Shown here piece by piece: positions 15,249-22,599 of a DNA stretch of 40,166 nucleotides; within the stretch, counting starts at the first letter, position 1; every line of letters begins with the position of its first letter. Position numbers and translations under genes: made by a program. The notes below the pieces were generated by a model. The model made no database searches. It was not told the DNA's origin and saw only the letters and a program-made list of their open reading frames with translations. Source of the DNA: Chloroflexota bacterium (GTDB taxonomy: Bacteria; Chloroflexota; Anaerolineae; UBA2200); contig JAUWJD010000034.1 in assembly GCA_030607875.1 (NCBI GenBank), forward strand, positions 1-40,166. The letters are read 5' to 3'.

Positions 15249-15644
15249 TTGACTCCTCCCCAGGCAGGCGGCGACATCCTCACCGCCTGGAAATCCACTG
15301 CGGATTATACCCGACAATGGCACTCGCCTTCAAACCAACTGCTCGCAGTGTGCCAGTCGCCAAGGAACCATCACATGCCCTGCTGGTGAAAAAAGCGCAG
15401 CTTGGTCGAGTCAGACATCTGTGATATACTCGTGTAGCCACATCCTTGGCCAGAGATGCACGCGCCAAGGAGAACAGAGCCAGCGAACGGTCGCCCCCGC
15501 CCAAGCAAGGGCGGGACCGCGCATCAGTTCGGCGAGGCTGCGGTGAAGGGGATGGCAACACTCTACGGAGAGATCACCCATCATTACGAGTTGGTGCCAT
15601 TCGTGCTCTGCATGCCCCGTGGGCACCTGTGGGCGACCGCCGAA

Positions 15645-15692
15645 GGTCTTTGCGAAGACAAGGTCGCAGATCTTGGCAAAGACAAGGCCGCA
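15645..15692. repeat. 24-nt direct tandem repeat, two units
   Basis: Units 15645-15668 and 15669-15692 share the core AAGACAAGG-y-CGCA, agreeing at 19 of 24 positions. A third unit is just started by GGTC. Confidence 0.6.
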
Positions 15693-15783
15693 GGTCACGC
15701 AGTATCCTGCCTTGCGACCGGAGAAAGTCCCCGAAGCGGAGCCGAGTGGGGCGGGGCGACGGCTTGACGGGGTTATTCGATTC

Positions 15784-15806
15784 TTTTCGTGCAATTCATG
15801 TACGGA
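15784..15806. repeat. ATTCGTG-type dispersed repeat, copy 2
   Basis: TTTTCGTG-CA-ATTC-A-TGTAC-G-GA, 19 of 23 identical to 14885-14907; here in non-coding DNA 42 nt before a promoter. Confidence 0.55.
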
Positions 15807-15847
15807 TTCTTCCCTCAGGTGAGATCTGGAGAGACTCCAGGGCCTCC

Positions 15848-15875
15848 TTGACTGCCTGAAGGAAAGGACTATAAT
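15848..15875 (+). promoter_or_regulatory. Promoter for the TPR-MBL-GNAT genes
   Basis: TTGACT, 16 nt, consensus TATAAT. Transcription starts about 15882, a leader of some 90 nt. Confidence 0.65.
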
Positions 15876-15972
15876 TGCGCACAGATTTGAGGGATGGCCA
15901 GGAGAATGCCCGGCCAGCGCACCCAGTCACGAAGCAAACTAGCTCAGTATGGGGTGCAACACAGGATACGAC

Positions 15973-17199
15973 ATGTTAGCCCAATTCAAGCCCGGACAAG
16001 CCTACCAACACATCGAAAGAGCGCAGAATCTGGAGCGCCTGGGACGTTTGGATGAAGCTATGCTGGAATTCAAACGCGCCGTCGAGGCCGATCCCAGCAT
16101 CGCTGCCGCACGCAACGCATTGGGCCAGCACTACCTGCGCAAGGGCCTGGCGACCAAGGCAGCAGACGAATTCCACACCGCCGTCTTGCTGAACCCAGGC
16201 TACGAGAGCTGTTTCAACCTGGGGCGCGCGCTTACCGAACTGGAACGGTACCCAGAAGCGGCCAATGCGTTCGGCCGGTGCCTCTCCCTGCCTGGCAATG
16301 ACCCCTCGGCGCGCTACGAATTGGCCTGCGTACAGTGCGCCCAGGGACAGTTCTCAGAAGCACTGGCAGAGCTCCAATTGCTCGCTGAACAATACCCTGA
16401 AGACTGGGAACTGAAAATGGCTGTAGCCGATTGCTACATTGGACTTGCAGAATATGCAGCGGCGGAGGTTGCACTGCAGGAAGCTATGCAAAATGCACCT
16501 CCCAATGCAGACACTACCGCAATCCACAAGAGCTTGCAGCTCGCCCGGCGCCATCAGGAATTCCCAGCACAGCAACCACTGGAACTCAAGGATCGCCTAT
16601 ACGTCAACTACGGGATCATCTGTCTGGGCAGCGGTCGCGATGATGGCCTGGATGTGCCTGTCTACGAGGACCATACGCTCACCTATCGTGATGTGGCCAC
16701 CACCCTGCACCGGCTCTTGGCACTGGTCAGGGAATTGGGGTGGCAATTCAACGCGCTCATCAGTGTGGACAAAGATTCTGCACCGCTGGCCATCGCCCTA
16801 TCGGAACTGCTGGAGGTGCCTCTGCTCGACGTCGCACAGTTGCGAGAGGAAGACTTGGTCCTTGTTGTTCAGGCCCTGGGCACGCAACGAGAACTCTGCG
16901 AGGTCACCCTCGAACACGTGCCAGGGCCGCTGCTGTCCTTCACCTTGGCTGCGCTGGGGCCACTGAACCAGAGGCCGCTGGCAGACGTCGTCGGCATACG
17001 CTATTATGGCAAGTGTACCTTGCCCTGGAAACGGATTCGCATGCGCTCCCCCGACGCTGCGGCAACTTCCATCTTGCGGGCACTGGCTATCGTGCCCACA
17101 GAGGACAACCTGCACGAGCAAGTCTCCTACTACATGCAGAAACACAGGCGTCTGCGCTTCCTCGACCTGCCGGCAGGAAACGTCAATCGTGAACAGTGA
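15973..17199 (+). CDS. TPR protein with an unrecognised C-terminal domain
   Basis: The start ATG 15973 has AGGA 6 nt upstream; an ATG at 15949 in frame has none. Residues 1-190 are tetratricopeptide repeats: ERAQNLERLGRLDEAMLEFK, NALGQHYLRKGLATKAADEF, NLGRALTELERYPEAANAFG, ELACVQCAQGQFSEALAELQ and ADCYIGLAEYAAAEVALQEA. The remaining 200 residues form a separate domain with alternating strands and helices. It contains NALISVDKDSAPLAIALSEL and DLVLVVQALGTQRELCEVTL, reminiscent of a Rossmann-like or phosphoribosyltransferase-like fold but without a visible PRPP loop. No signal peptide, so cytosolic. It is followed after 52 nt by an MBL gene. Probably a scaffold or regulator. Confidence 0.8.
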   Translation: MLAQFKPGQAYQHIERAQNLERLGRLDEAMLEFKRAVEADPSIAAARNALGQHYLRKGLATKAADEFHTAVLLNPGYESCFNLGRALTELERYPEAANAFGRCLSLPGNDPSARYELACVQCAQGQFSEALAELQLLAEQYPEDWELKMAVADCYIGLAEYAAAEVALQEAMQNAPPNADTTAIHKSLQLARRHQEFPAQQPLELKDRLYVNYGIICLGSGRDDGLDVPVYEDHTLTYRDVATTLHRLLALVRELGWQFNALISVDKDSAPLAIALSELLEVPLLDVAQLREEDLVLVVQALGTQRELCEVTLEHVPGPLLSFTLAALGPLNQRPLADVVGIRYYGKCTLPWKRIRMRSPDAAATSILRALAIVPTEDNLHEQVSYYMQKHRRLRFLDLPAGNVNREQ

Positions 17200-17251
17200 G
17201 ACGTAAGGCGTCCTCGCTGCTCGGCTCGCTGTGGAGAGTTCAGATCACGAC

Positions 17252-17908
17252 ATGCACATCCTGCGCTTGCCAGTCGGCATATATCAGACCAACAGTTATG
17301 TCCTCTTCTGTGGCAAGAGACACACACTGCTCGTGGACCCGGGGGACGACCCAGGCACGCTGTTGAGTGCCATTGCTGGCACTCACCTAGCAGCCATCCT
17401 GCTCACGCACGGCCATCCGGATCATACCGGCGCTCTGGCCGAACTGCGGCAGGCCACGGGGGCACCTGTTGGTGTACATCCCGCCGACGCGGAATTGCTG
17501 CCCGTGCCACCAGACTTGAAACTACACGATGGCCAGGTTGTGCACTTTGGTCGCTGTCGCGTGCGTGTGCACCATTTGCCCGGTCATACACCAGGCAGCG
17601 TGGGCCTGCAACTGAGCGGTCACCGCTGGCTAGTCGGTGACACCATCTTTCCCGGCGGCCCAGGCCATACGGACTCCCCGGCAGATTTCGCCCAGCTAAT
17701 GCAAACACTATGGCAACGCATCTTCGTCTTGCCGCGGAAAACACAGTTGCTGCCCGGCCACGGCGAGCCCACCACTGTGGACCACGAGTATGAGCCTTTC
17801 CACACTTTCCTCAGAAAGGGCTGGGCCGAGGATGCATACGGTGACGTGCGGTGGGACACCAAACCCGGTGTGCCCGGCTCTATGACTCCTTCGATGCAAC
17901 ATGCATGA
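17252..17908 (+). CDS. MBL-fold hydrolase, glyoxalase II-like
   Basis: 218 aa from ATG 17252 (MHILRLPVGIYQTNSYVLFC); an in-frame GTG at 17231 is an alternative, but GGAGAG lies after it. Metal motif LTHGHPDHTGALAEL (HxHxDH), then HHLPGHTPGSVGLQL, VGDTIFPGGPGHTDSP and LLPGHGEPTTVDHEY give the other ligands. The YQTNSY opening and the GDTxFxGGxGRxD-like segment are typical of hydroxyacylglutathione-hydrolase-like enzymes; here GHTD replaces GRTD. Thioester or persulfide substrates are likely for the group. It sits between the TPR gene and a GNAT, probably one transcript. Confidence 0.9.
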   Translation: MHILRLPVGIYQTNSYVLFCGKRHTLLVDPGDDPGTLLSAIAGTHLAAILLTHGHPDHTGALAELRQATGAPVGVHPADAELLPVPPDLKLHDGQVVHFGRCRVRVHHLPGHTPGSVGLQLSGHRWLVGDTIFPGGPGHTDSPADFAQLMQTLWQRIFVLPRKTQLLPGHGEPTTVDHEYEPFHTFLRKGWAEDAYGDVRWDTKPGVPGSMTPSMQHA

Positions 17909-18002
17909 ACGGCACTCATTCTGCTCCAGACTCTCTCACCCATCCAAGCTGTGTCGCCCTGCGCTTGGGCAATGCAGATGGCCCCTCGAATCGCGCGCCT
18001 GA

Positions 18003-18659
18003 ATGGAGACCAAGGTGAGAAGTCCAGCCGTGCACCTCGAAAGCCCGCGCCTGGTCATCCGTGAGATACAGCGGAACGATCTGCAGCAAATGGAGGCCTG
18101 GCAGCCCTTCAGCGATCCGTTGCACAGGCTCTGGAATATTCCGCGCCGGACATCACTAAGCCGAGAAATCTGGTTCGTGCTGCACAGCTCAGACCCCACC
18201 AGGTTATGGTTTGCCGTCCAGCGGCGGGCAGACAAGAGGGTCATTGGCACCATCAGTTTGCGCGAGATCGTGATGTACGAATCGGCGCGCCTCGGCATCA
18301 GTTTCGGCGCTGATTACGTGGCGCAGGGCTATGGCAGTGAAGCCCTGCGCCTGTTTCTGCCCTACTACTTTGACGAGTTGGGTTTCCAGCGCCTCTTTCT
18401 GGACGTCGCCGCGACCAACAGACGCGCCATACATGTCTACGAAAAACTGGGCTTCCAACAAACGGACCGCCATTATCGCAGCATCCCCGACCAGGAGGAC
18501 CTCTCCTTCCTCAAAGAAGAGCCATACCGCCACTTGCGCGTGTACTTCCGCCAGCGCTTTGGCCACATGCAACTGCAGTTCTACGACATGATCCTCGAAC
18601 GCCGTGAGTGGCAGAAGCAGCTTGGGCAGCCCGCCCGATCCTCTCGGCCAGGATTATAG
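18003..18659 (+). CDS. GNAT acetyltransferase, RimJ/RimL-like
   Basis: 218 aa. The opening LESPRLVIREIQRNDLQQME is the RimJ/RimL-type GNAT start. RVIGTISLREIV, ARLGISFGADYVAQGYGSEA (the QGxGxEA acetyl-CoA loop), FQRLFLDVAATNRRAIHVYE and KLGFQQTDRHYR complete the fold. The C-terminal 50 residues (YRHLRVYFRQRFGHMQLQFYD) extend beyond the core. An alternative start is GTG 18015 with GGAG 6 nt upstream, which is better placed than the ATG 18003. The substrate could be a ribosomal or other protein N terminus or a small amine. Confidence 0.88.
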   Translation: METKVRSPAVHLESPRLVIREIQRNDLQQMEAWQPFSDPLHRLWNIPRRTSLSREIWFVLHSSDPTRLWFAVQRRADKRVIGTISLREIVMYESARLGISFGADYVAQGYGSEALRLFLPYYFDELGFQRLFLDVAATNRRAIHVYEKLGFQQTDRHYRSIPDQEDLSFLKEEPYRHLRVYFRQRFGHMQLQFYDMILERREWQKQLGQPARSSRPGL

Positions 18660-18689
18660 GGCGTTCCCATTTTCAATCAAAGCGCCGGT

Positions 18690-18830
18690 CGAGCAGGCTC
18701 GAAGCGTAGCGGAAGGGTGTATCACTTGTACTGAGCCTGTCGAAGTGAAGCCAAAGTGAGCGGCATCTCTCGATACAGATCTCCGCTGCGCTCCAAGGTC
18801 GCTCTGCTGCCGTTCGCCCTGACTCCGGGA
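18690..18830. repeat. Mosaic palindromic intergenic repeat
   Basis: Contains TGAGCCTGTCGAAG, a motif seen in intergenic repeats of many bacteria. It also has two near-perfect inverted arms, AGCGTAGCGGA (18703-18713) and TCCGCTGCGCT (18782-18792), 10 of 11 complementary. It lies between the GNAT stop and the XPB promoter. Confidence 0.5.
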
Positions 18831-18855
18831 AAGCCCCACAAAAAATCGCGCAAAC

Positions 18856-18884
18856 TTGACTTGCTCCCTCTGCCTCATTATAAT
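18856..18884 (+). promoter_or_regulatory. Near-consensus promoter of the XPB operon
   Basis: TTGACT, exactly 17 nt, TATAAT. Start about 18891; the leader of 37 nt contains the AAGGAAGAG ribosome site. Confidence 0.75.
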
Positions 18885-18927
18885 ACTCTGTTCCCTTTGA
18901 ACAATTCAGAAGGAAGAGAATAGGTAC

Positions 18928-20658
18928 ATGATGAGTAGTTCACCGGGTAATCCTATCATCGTGCAAAGCGACAAGACGGTGCTGCTGGAAGTGGACAACC
19001 CACTCTATGAGGCAGCGCGTGATCAACTTGCCCGCTTCGCCGAACTGGAGAAAAGCCCAGAATACATCCATACATACCGCATCACGCCCTTGTCGCTGTG
19101 GAACGCGGCGGCTGGTGGCCTATCCGCAGAAACGATCATCGCTGCCCTGCGAGACTTTAGCAGATACCATCTCCCCGACAACGTGCTTGTGGACATCGCG
19201 GATTATGTCTCCCGCTATGGGCGAGTCAAGCTGATCCGCGAAGGTACGAATCTGATCCTGGTATCCAACGATGCGCCGTTAATGGCCGAATTGGCCCACC
19301 ATAAGCAATTACAACCCCATATCTTGGAGCGTCTGGGACCCCTTCGACTGCGGATCGACCCCCTCAGGAGAGGCCACGTCAAGCAAGCCCTGGTGTCCAT
19401 CGGCTACCCTGCCGAGGATCTGGCTGGATACGTGCAAGGAGCACCGCTGCATTTTGCCCTGCGTCAGACCACGCGAAGCGGTGCCCCCTTCGTGCTGCGT
19501 CGATACCAGCAAGAAGCAACCGCCGCCTTCTACGCAGGCGGTGGACCCAGCGGGGGCAGCGGCGTCGTCGTGTTGCCCTGCGGCGCGGGCAAGACGATAG
19601 TCGGCATCGCCGCCATGGAGAAGCTGCAATGTGCGACTTTGGTGCTGACCACCAACACCGTCGCCGCACGGCAGTGGATGGCCGAACTGTCCGACAAGAC
19701 CGACCTGCCGGAAGACTCGATCGGTGAGTACAGCGGACTGCGCAAGCAAGTGCGCCCAGTGACCATCGCCACCTACCAGATCATGACCTATCGGCCCCGC
19801 AAGCGGAGCAAGACGCCAGGCCCGGAGAACCCCTACATTCATTTTGCCCTGTTCAATCAACAGGATTGGGGCCTGATCATCTACGACGAGGTGCACCTGC
19901 TGCCGGCGCCAGTGTTCCGCATCACTGCTGAGATTCAAGCGCGGCGACGGCTGGGCCTGACCGCCACATTCGTGCGCGAGGATGGCCGCGAGACAGATGT
20001 GTTCTCACTGATTGGCCCCAAGAAATACGATGCACCGTGGAAAGACCTGGAACGTCAGGGCTGGATTGCCACCGCCGAGTGCCACGAAATCCGCATCTCG
20101 CTTCCGGATGACCTGCGTGTGGTCTACGCCGTGACCGATAAGCGCGGCAAGTACCGCGTGGCTGCTGAGAACCCGCGCAAGCTGGATGTGCTTGAGCAAC
20201 TGTTGGCCAAGCATCTGGATGACAGCATCCTGATCATCGGGATGTACCTGAGCCAGTTGCAGGAAGTGGCTGAACGATACCACTATCCGTTGATCACGGG
20301 CAAGACCAGTGTGCGAGAACGGCAGCAACTCTACCAGGCATTCCGCAGTGGGGACATCAGATGCCTGATCGTCTCCAAAGTGGGCAACTTTGCCATAGAC
20401 CTTCCAGACGCCAATGTGGCCATTCAGATCTCGGGCACTTTTGGTTCGCGGCAGGAGGAAGCGCAGCGCTTGGGCCGCATCCTGCGCCCGAAGCATTACG
20501 GCCTGCTGGCTCATTTCTACACACTGGTGACCCGTGACACGCGTGATCAGGAATACGCAGCCAAGCGGCAAATGTTCCTAACCGAACAGGGCTATCGCTA
20601 CGAAATCCTCTACCAAGATGAATTGCCCCACTGGCAGCCGACCCGCGTGGCATCATAG
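18928..20658 (+). CDS. XPB-type DNA helicase
   Basis: A 576-aa superfamily 2 helicase of the bacterial XPB/ERCC3 group. The N-terminal 190 residues form the XPB N-terminal domain (SPEYIHTYRITPLSLWNAAA, DIADYVSRYGRVKLI). Then come FVLRRYQQEA, Walker A CGAGKT (Gly219-Thr223), LVLTTNTVAARQWMAEL, the DEVH box (Asp320), RLGLTATFVREDGRE, IIGMYLSQL, RCLIVSKVGNFAIDLPDANV and the arginine-finger motif VI QEEAQRLGRILRPK. Catalyses ATP-driven 3'-5' translocation or unwinding; in Archaea and Actinobacteria it is linked to nucleotide excision repair. First gene of a three-gene operon, ten nt before the next. Two ATGs stand at the start. Confidence 0.95.
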   Translation: MMSSSPGNPIIVQSDKTVLLEVDNPLYEAARDQLARFAELEKSPEYIHTYRITPLSLWNAAAGGLSAETIIAALRDFSRYHLPDNVLVDIADYVSRYGRVKLIREGTNLILVSNDAPLMAELAHHKQLQPHILERLGPLRLRIDPLRRGHVKQALVSIGYPAEDLAGYVQGAPLHFALRQTTRSGAPFVLRRYQQEATAAFYAGGGPSGGSGVVVLPCGAGKTIVGIAAMEKLQCATLVLTTNTVAARQWMAELSDKTDLPEDSIGEYSGLRKQVRPVTIATYQIMTYRPRKRSKTPGPENPYIHFALFNQQDWGLIIYDEVHLLPAPVFRITAEIQARRRLGLTATFVREDGRETDVFSLIGPKKYDAPWKDLERQGWIATAECHEIRISLPDDLRVVYAVTDKRGKYRVAAENPRKLDVLEQLLAKHLDDSILIIGMYLSQLQEVAERYHYPLITGKTSVRERQQLYQAFRSGDIRCLIVSKVGNFAIDLPDANVAIQISGTFGSRQEEAQRLGRILRPKHYGLLAHFYTLVTRDTRDQEYAAKRQMFLTEQGYRYEILYQDELPHWQPTRVAS

Positions 20659-20667
20659 GAGACATCG

Positions 20668-22590
20668 TTGAACAGACTCGAACCGCAAGCCTTGCATGAG
20701 CCGACGCAGGAAACAGGGTTTGCCCTTTTGCCCATACTGGAGCAGATGAAGCTCGCTGAACTGCGAGACATCGCCCGGCAGCGTGGCTGGCAAGTCAAGG
20801 CCAGCAGCAAGGCAGAGTATGCAGCGAGAATCGTGCCATTGCTGAGCGAGCCCACAGAAATAGCGCGGGCGGTGATCTCCCTGCCCGACAATCTACGTAG
20901 GGCTCTGCAGGCGGCATTTGTGGCCGAGGATGGCCACGGCATCGCCCCTGCTGTCCTGGCCCGCGTGATGAGTGCAATGCGCGGCGATGAGCGCGAGATG
21001 GTCAAAGCCGTAGAAGCTGCTGGGCTGTTGCGTGACCTGGCACGCTGGGGGCTTGTTTTTCCCTGGCGCGGCTTCTCCAAGGGTCTCAGACATCTCTTCC
21101 CCTCAGAGGTACAAAGACTTACACCTCCGCTGCAGGGCTGGTGTCGCCAATCGCGGCAATCGCCAACCGCCCAGGTGTTGTCCCGGGATAGCGACAGTCT
21201 GGTGCAGCTTCTGCACAGAGTCTGGGAACGCATTTCCCAGCAGCCGCTAAAGCTGCGGCCAGCGCTTGAGCTGCTGCCTGAAAGACGCCTGCCAAGAGTG
21301 CTGCGGGGCTGGCCATACGACCGGCAGGAGATGGCCGAGTGGCTGGCCAAGAGAGGCAAGCAGACCCAGCGAACACCACAGACGATGTTTGTGCCGCCGC
21401 CAGAATTCCTGCTGGAAGACGCGGAACTGGAAGCACTGGCGTCCCTGGCCGACGGAGATATCGAACTCCTGGAATTCGTGTGCCTCTTGCTCTGCGAACT
21501 AAAGCTGGTCACGCGCGACAGTGGACGCCTGAACGCACGAGGCCAGGGCATGGACCATTTCCTGTGCCAGCCCGCTACCGAGCGGCGCATCAGGGTTGCT
21601 CGGGCCTATCTGTCCCTGCTGAACTGGAGCGAGTTGGACGTGGTGCTGCGCACAAATGCTCGCTTGGGGCTGCAGCGCAACACGTACTTCCCCCTCACCT
21701 ACTGCCAGTTCCGCTCGCAATTGCTGCTTCTCCGCCATTCCATCCTGCGCTTTTTGGCTACTGCCGGTGAGGAGGGCTGGTGCACGTTGGCGGACATTGA
21801 CTCTGCACTGCGCACATTGTGGCCCAGTTTCTTCCCTGTACCGCAAGCAGATGATCGGGACTGGACATCTCGCACTTCCCGATTGGCCTGGCGTTTGGTT
21901 TGGCGCCAGGAGACAGACGACTTGAGCCCAATCAATCCACAGGATTGGCAAGCGGCTCAAGGGAGTTTTCTACGTTGGATGCTGCAGGGCCCTCTGCACT
22001 GGCTAGGGTTTGCTGACCTGTGCCTACAAGAGGGCGAGCTGCTGGCTCTGCGCCTTCATGGCTTAGCTGACCTTCTCTGGGACCGTCCCTTCGCTACGCC
22101 CCGAGAGCACCCCCCTGCTGACCCCGTGGTGATCAATGAAGCCAACTGGACCATCGCCGTCCAGCCCACCCTCGCCCCACCAGAGATACACGCATTTCTG
22201 GCAGCCATAGCTCGCCTGGAAGCAGTGACACCGATCCAGTACACGTACCGCCTGGACATGCGCGCAGCCTACGCGGCCTTTGCGCAAGAGTCCCTATCAA
22301 AGCTACTCGCGGAGTGGAAAAGGATCATGCCCCTGCCCATGCCTGCGACGATGCACAAGGTACTGAGCGACTGGTGGACAGGATATGGTCAGGTGCATCT
22401 GTACGAGGGGTTGGCCCTGCTGGAAGTGCAGGACGACGTTACTCTGCACGAACTGGAAGCAAGTACGTCATTAAAACAACACATCGTCGCCAGACTATCG
22501 CCATGCTTGCTCATTGTCCGTGACAAGGCAGTGGAGGCTCTGATGAGCGAGTTCGCAACCAAGGGCTACATGCCCAAGGAAGAATGGTAG
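20668..22590 (+). CDS. Helicase_C_3-type XPB partner protein, SAP-like N terminus
   Basis: 640 aa, start TTG 20668 with GGAG 8 nt upstream and only 9 nt after the XPB stop. Residues 25-60 (LEQMKLAELRDIARQRGWQV, then KASSKAEYAARIVPLL) resemble a SAP DNA-binding domain. The middle is helical winged-helix-like sequence. GPLHWLGFADL (near residue 447) and VQPTLAPPEIHAFLAAIARL (near 497) mark the XPB/Ssl2-associated Helicase_C_3 region found in the actinobacterial partner encoded beside XPB. It ends with LALLEVQDDVTLHELEAS. It shares GPLHWLG and LEVQD segments with the next gene, so the two are paralogs. Presumed to bind DNA or regulate the helicase. Confidence 0.8.
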   Translation: MNRLEPQALHEPTQETGFALLPILEQMKLAELRDIARQRGWQVKASSKAEYAARIVPLLSEPTEIARAVISLPDNLRRALQAAFVAEDGHGIAPAVLARVMSAMRGDEREMVKAVEAAGLLRDLARWGLVFPWRGFSKGLRHLFPSEVQRLTPPLQGWCRQSRQSPTAQVLSRDSDSLVQLLHRVWERISQQPLKLRPALELLPERRLPRVLRGWPYDRQEMAEWLAKRGKQTQRTPQTMFVPPPEFLLEDAELEALASLADGDIELLEFVCLLLCELKLVTRDSGRLNARGQGMDHFLCQPATERRIRVARAYLSLLNWSELDVVLRTNARLGLQRNTYFPLTYCQFRSQLLLLRHSILRFLATAGEEGWCTLADIDSALRTLWPSFFPVPQADDRDWTSRTSRLAWRLVWRQETDDLSPINPQDWQAAQGSFLRWMLQGPLHWLGFADLCLQEGELLALRLHGLADLLWDRPFATPREHPPADPVVINEANWTIAVQPTLAPPEIHAFLAAIARLEAVTPIQYTYRLDMRAAYAAFAQESLSKLLAEWKRIMPLPMPATMHKVLSDWWTGYGQVHLYEGLALLEVQDDVTLHELEASTSLKQHIVARLSPCLLIVRDKAVEALMSEFATKGYMPKEEW

Positions 22591-22599
22591 GCAGTACCC

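Larger units (their letters stand above)
15249..15847. other. 600-nt spacer with short repeats, no confident gene
   Basis: Both strands are open for over 300 nt near 15410-15860, but neither frame has convincing protein character. The nearest to a gene is a plus frame from ATG 15552 (MATLYGEITHHYELVPFVLC) of about 70 codons running through a 24-nt tandem repeat. The spacer holds that tandem repeat and a second ATTCGTG-type copy. It ends at the promoter of the TPR gene. Confidence 0.45.
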
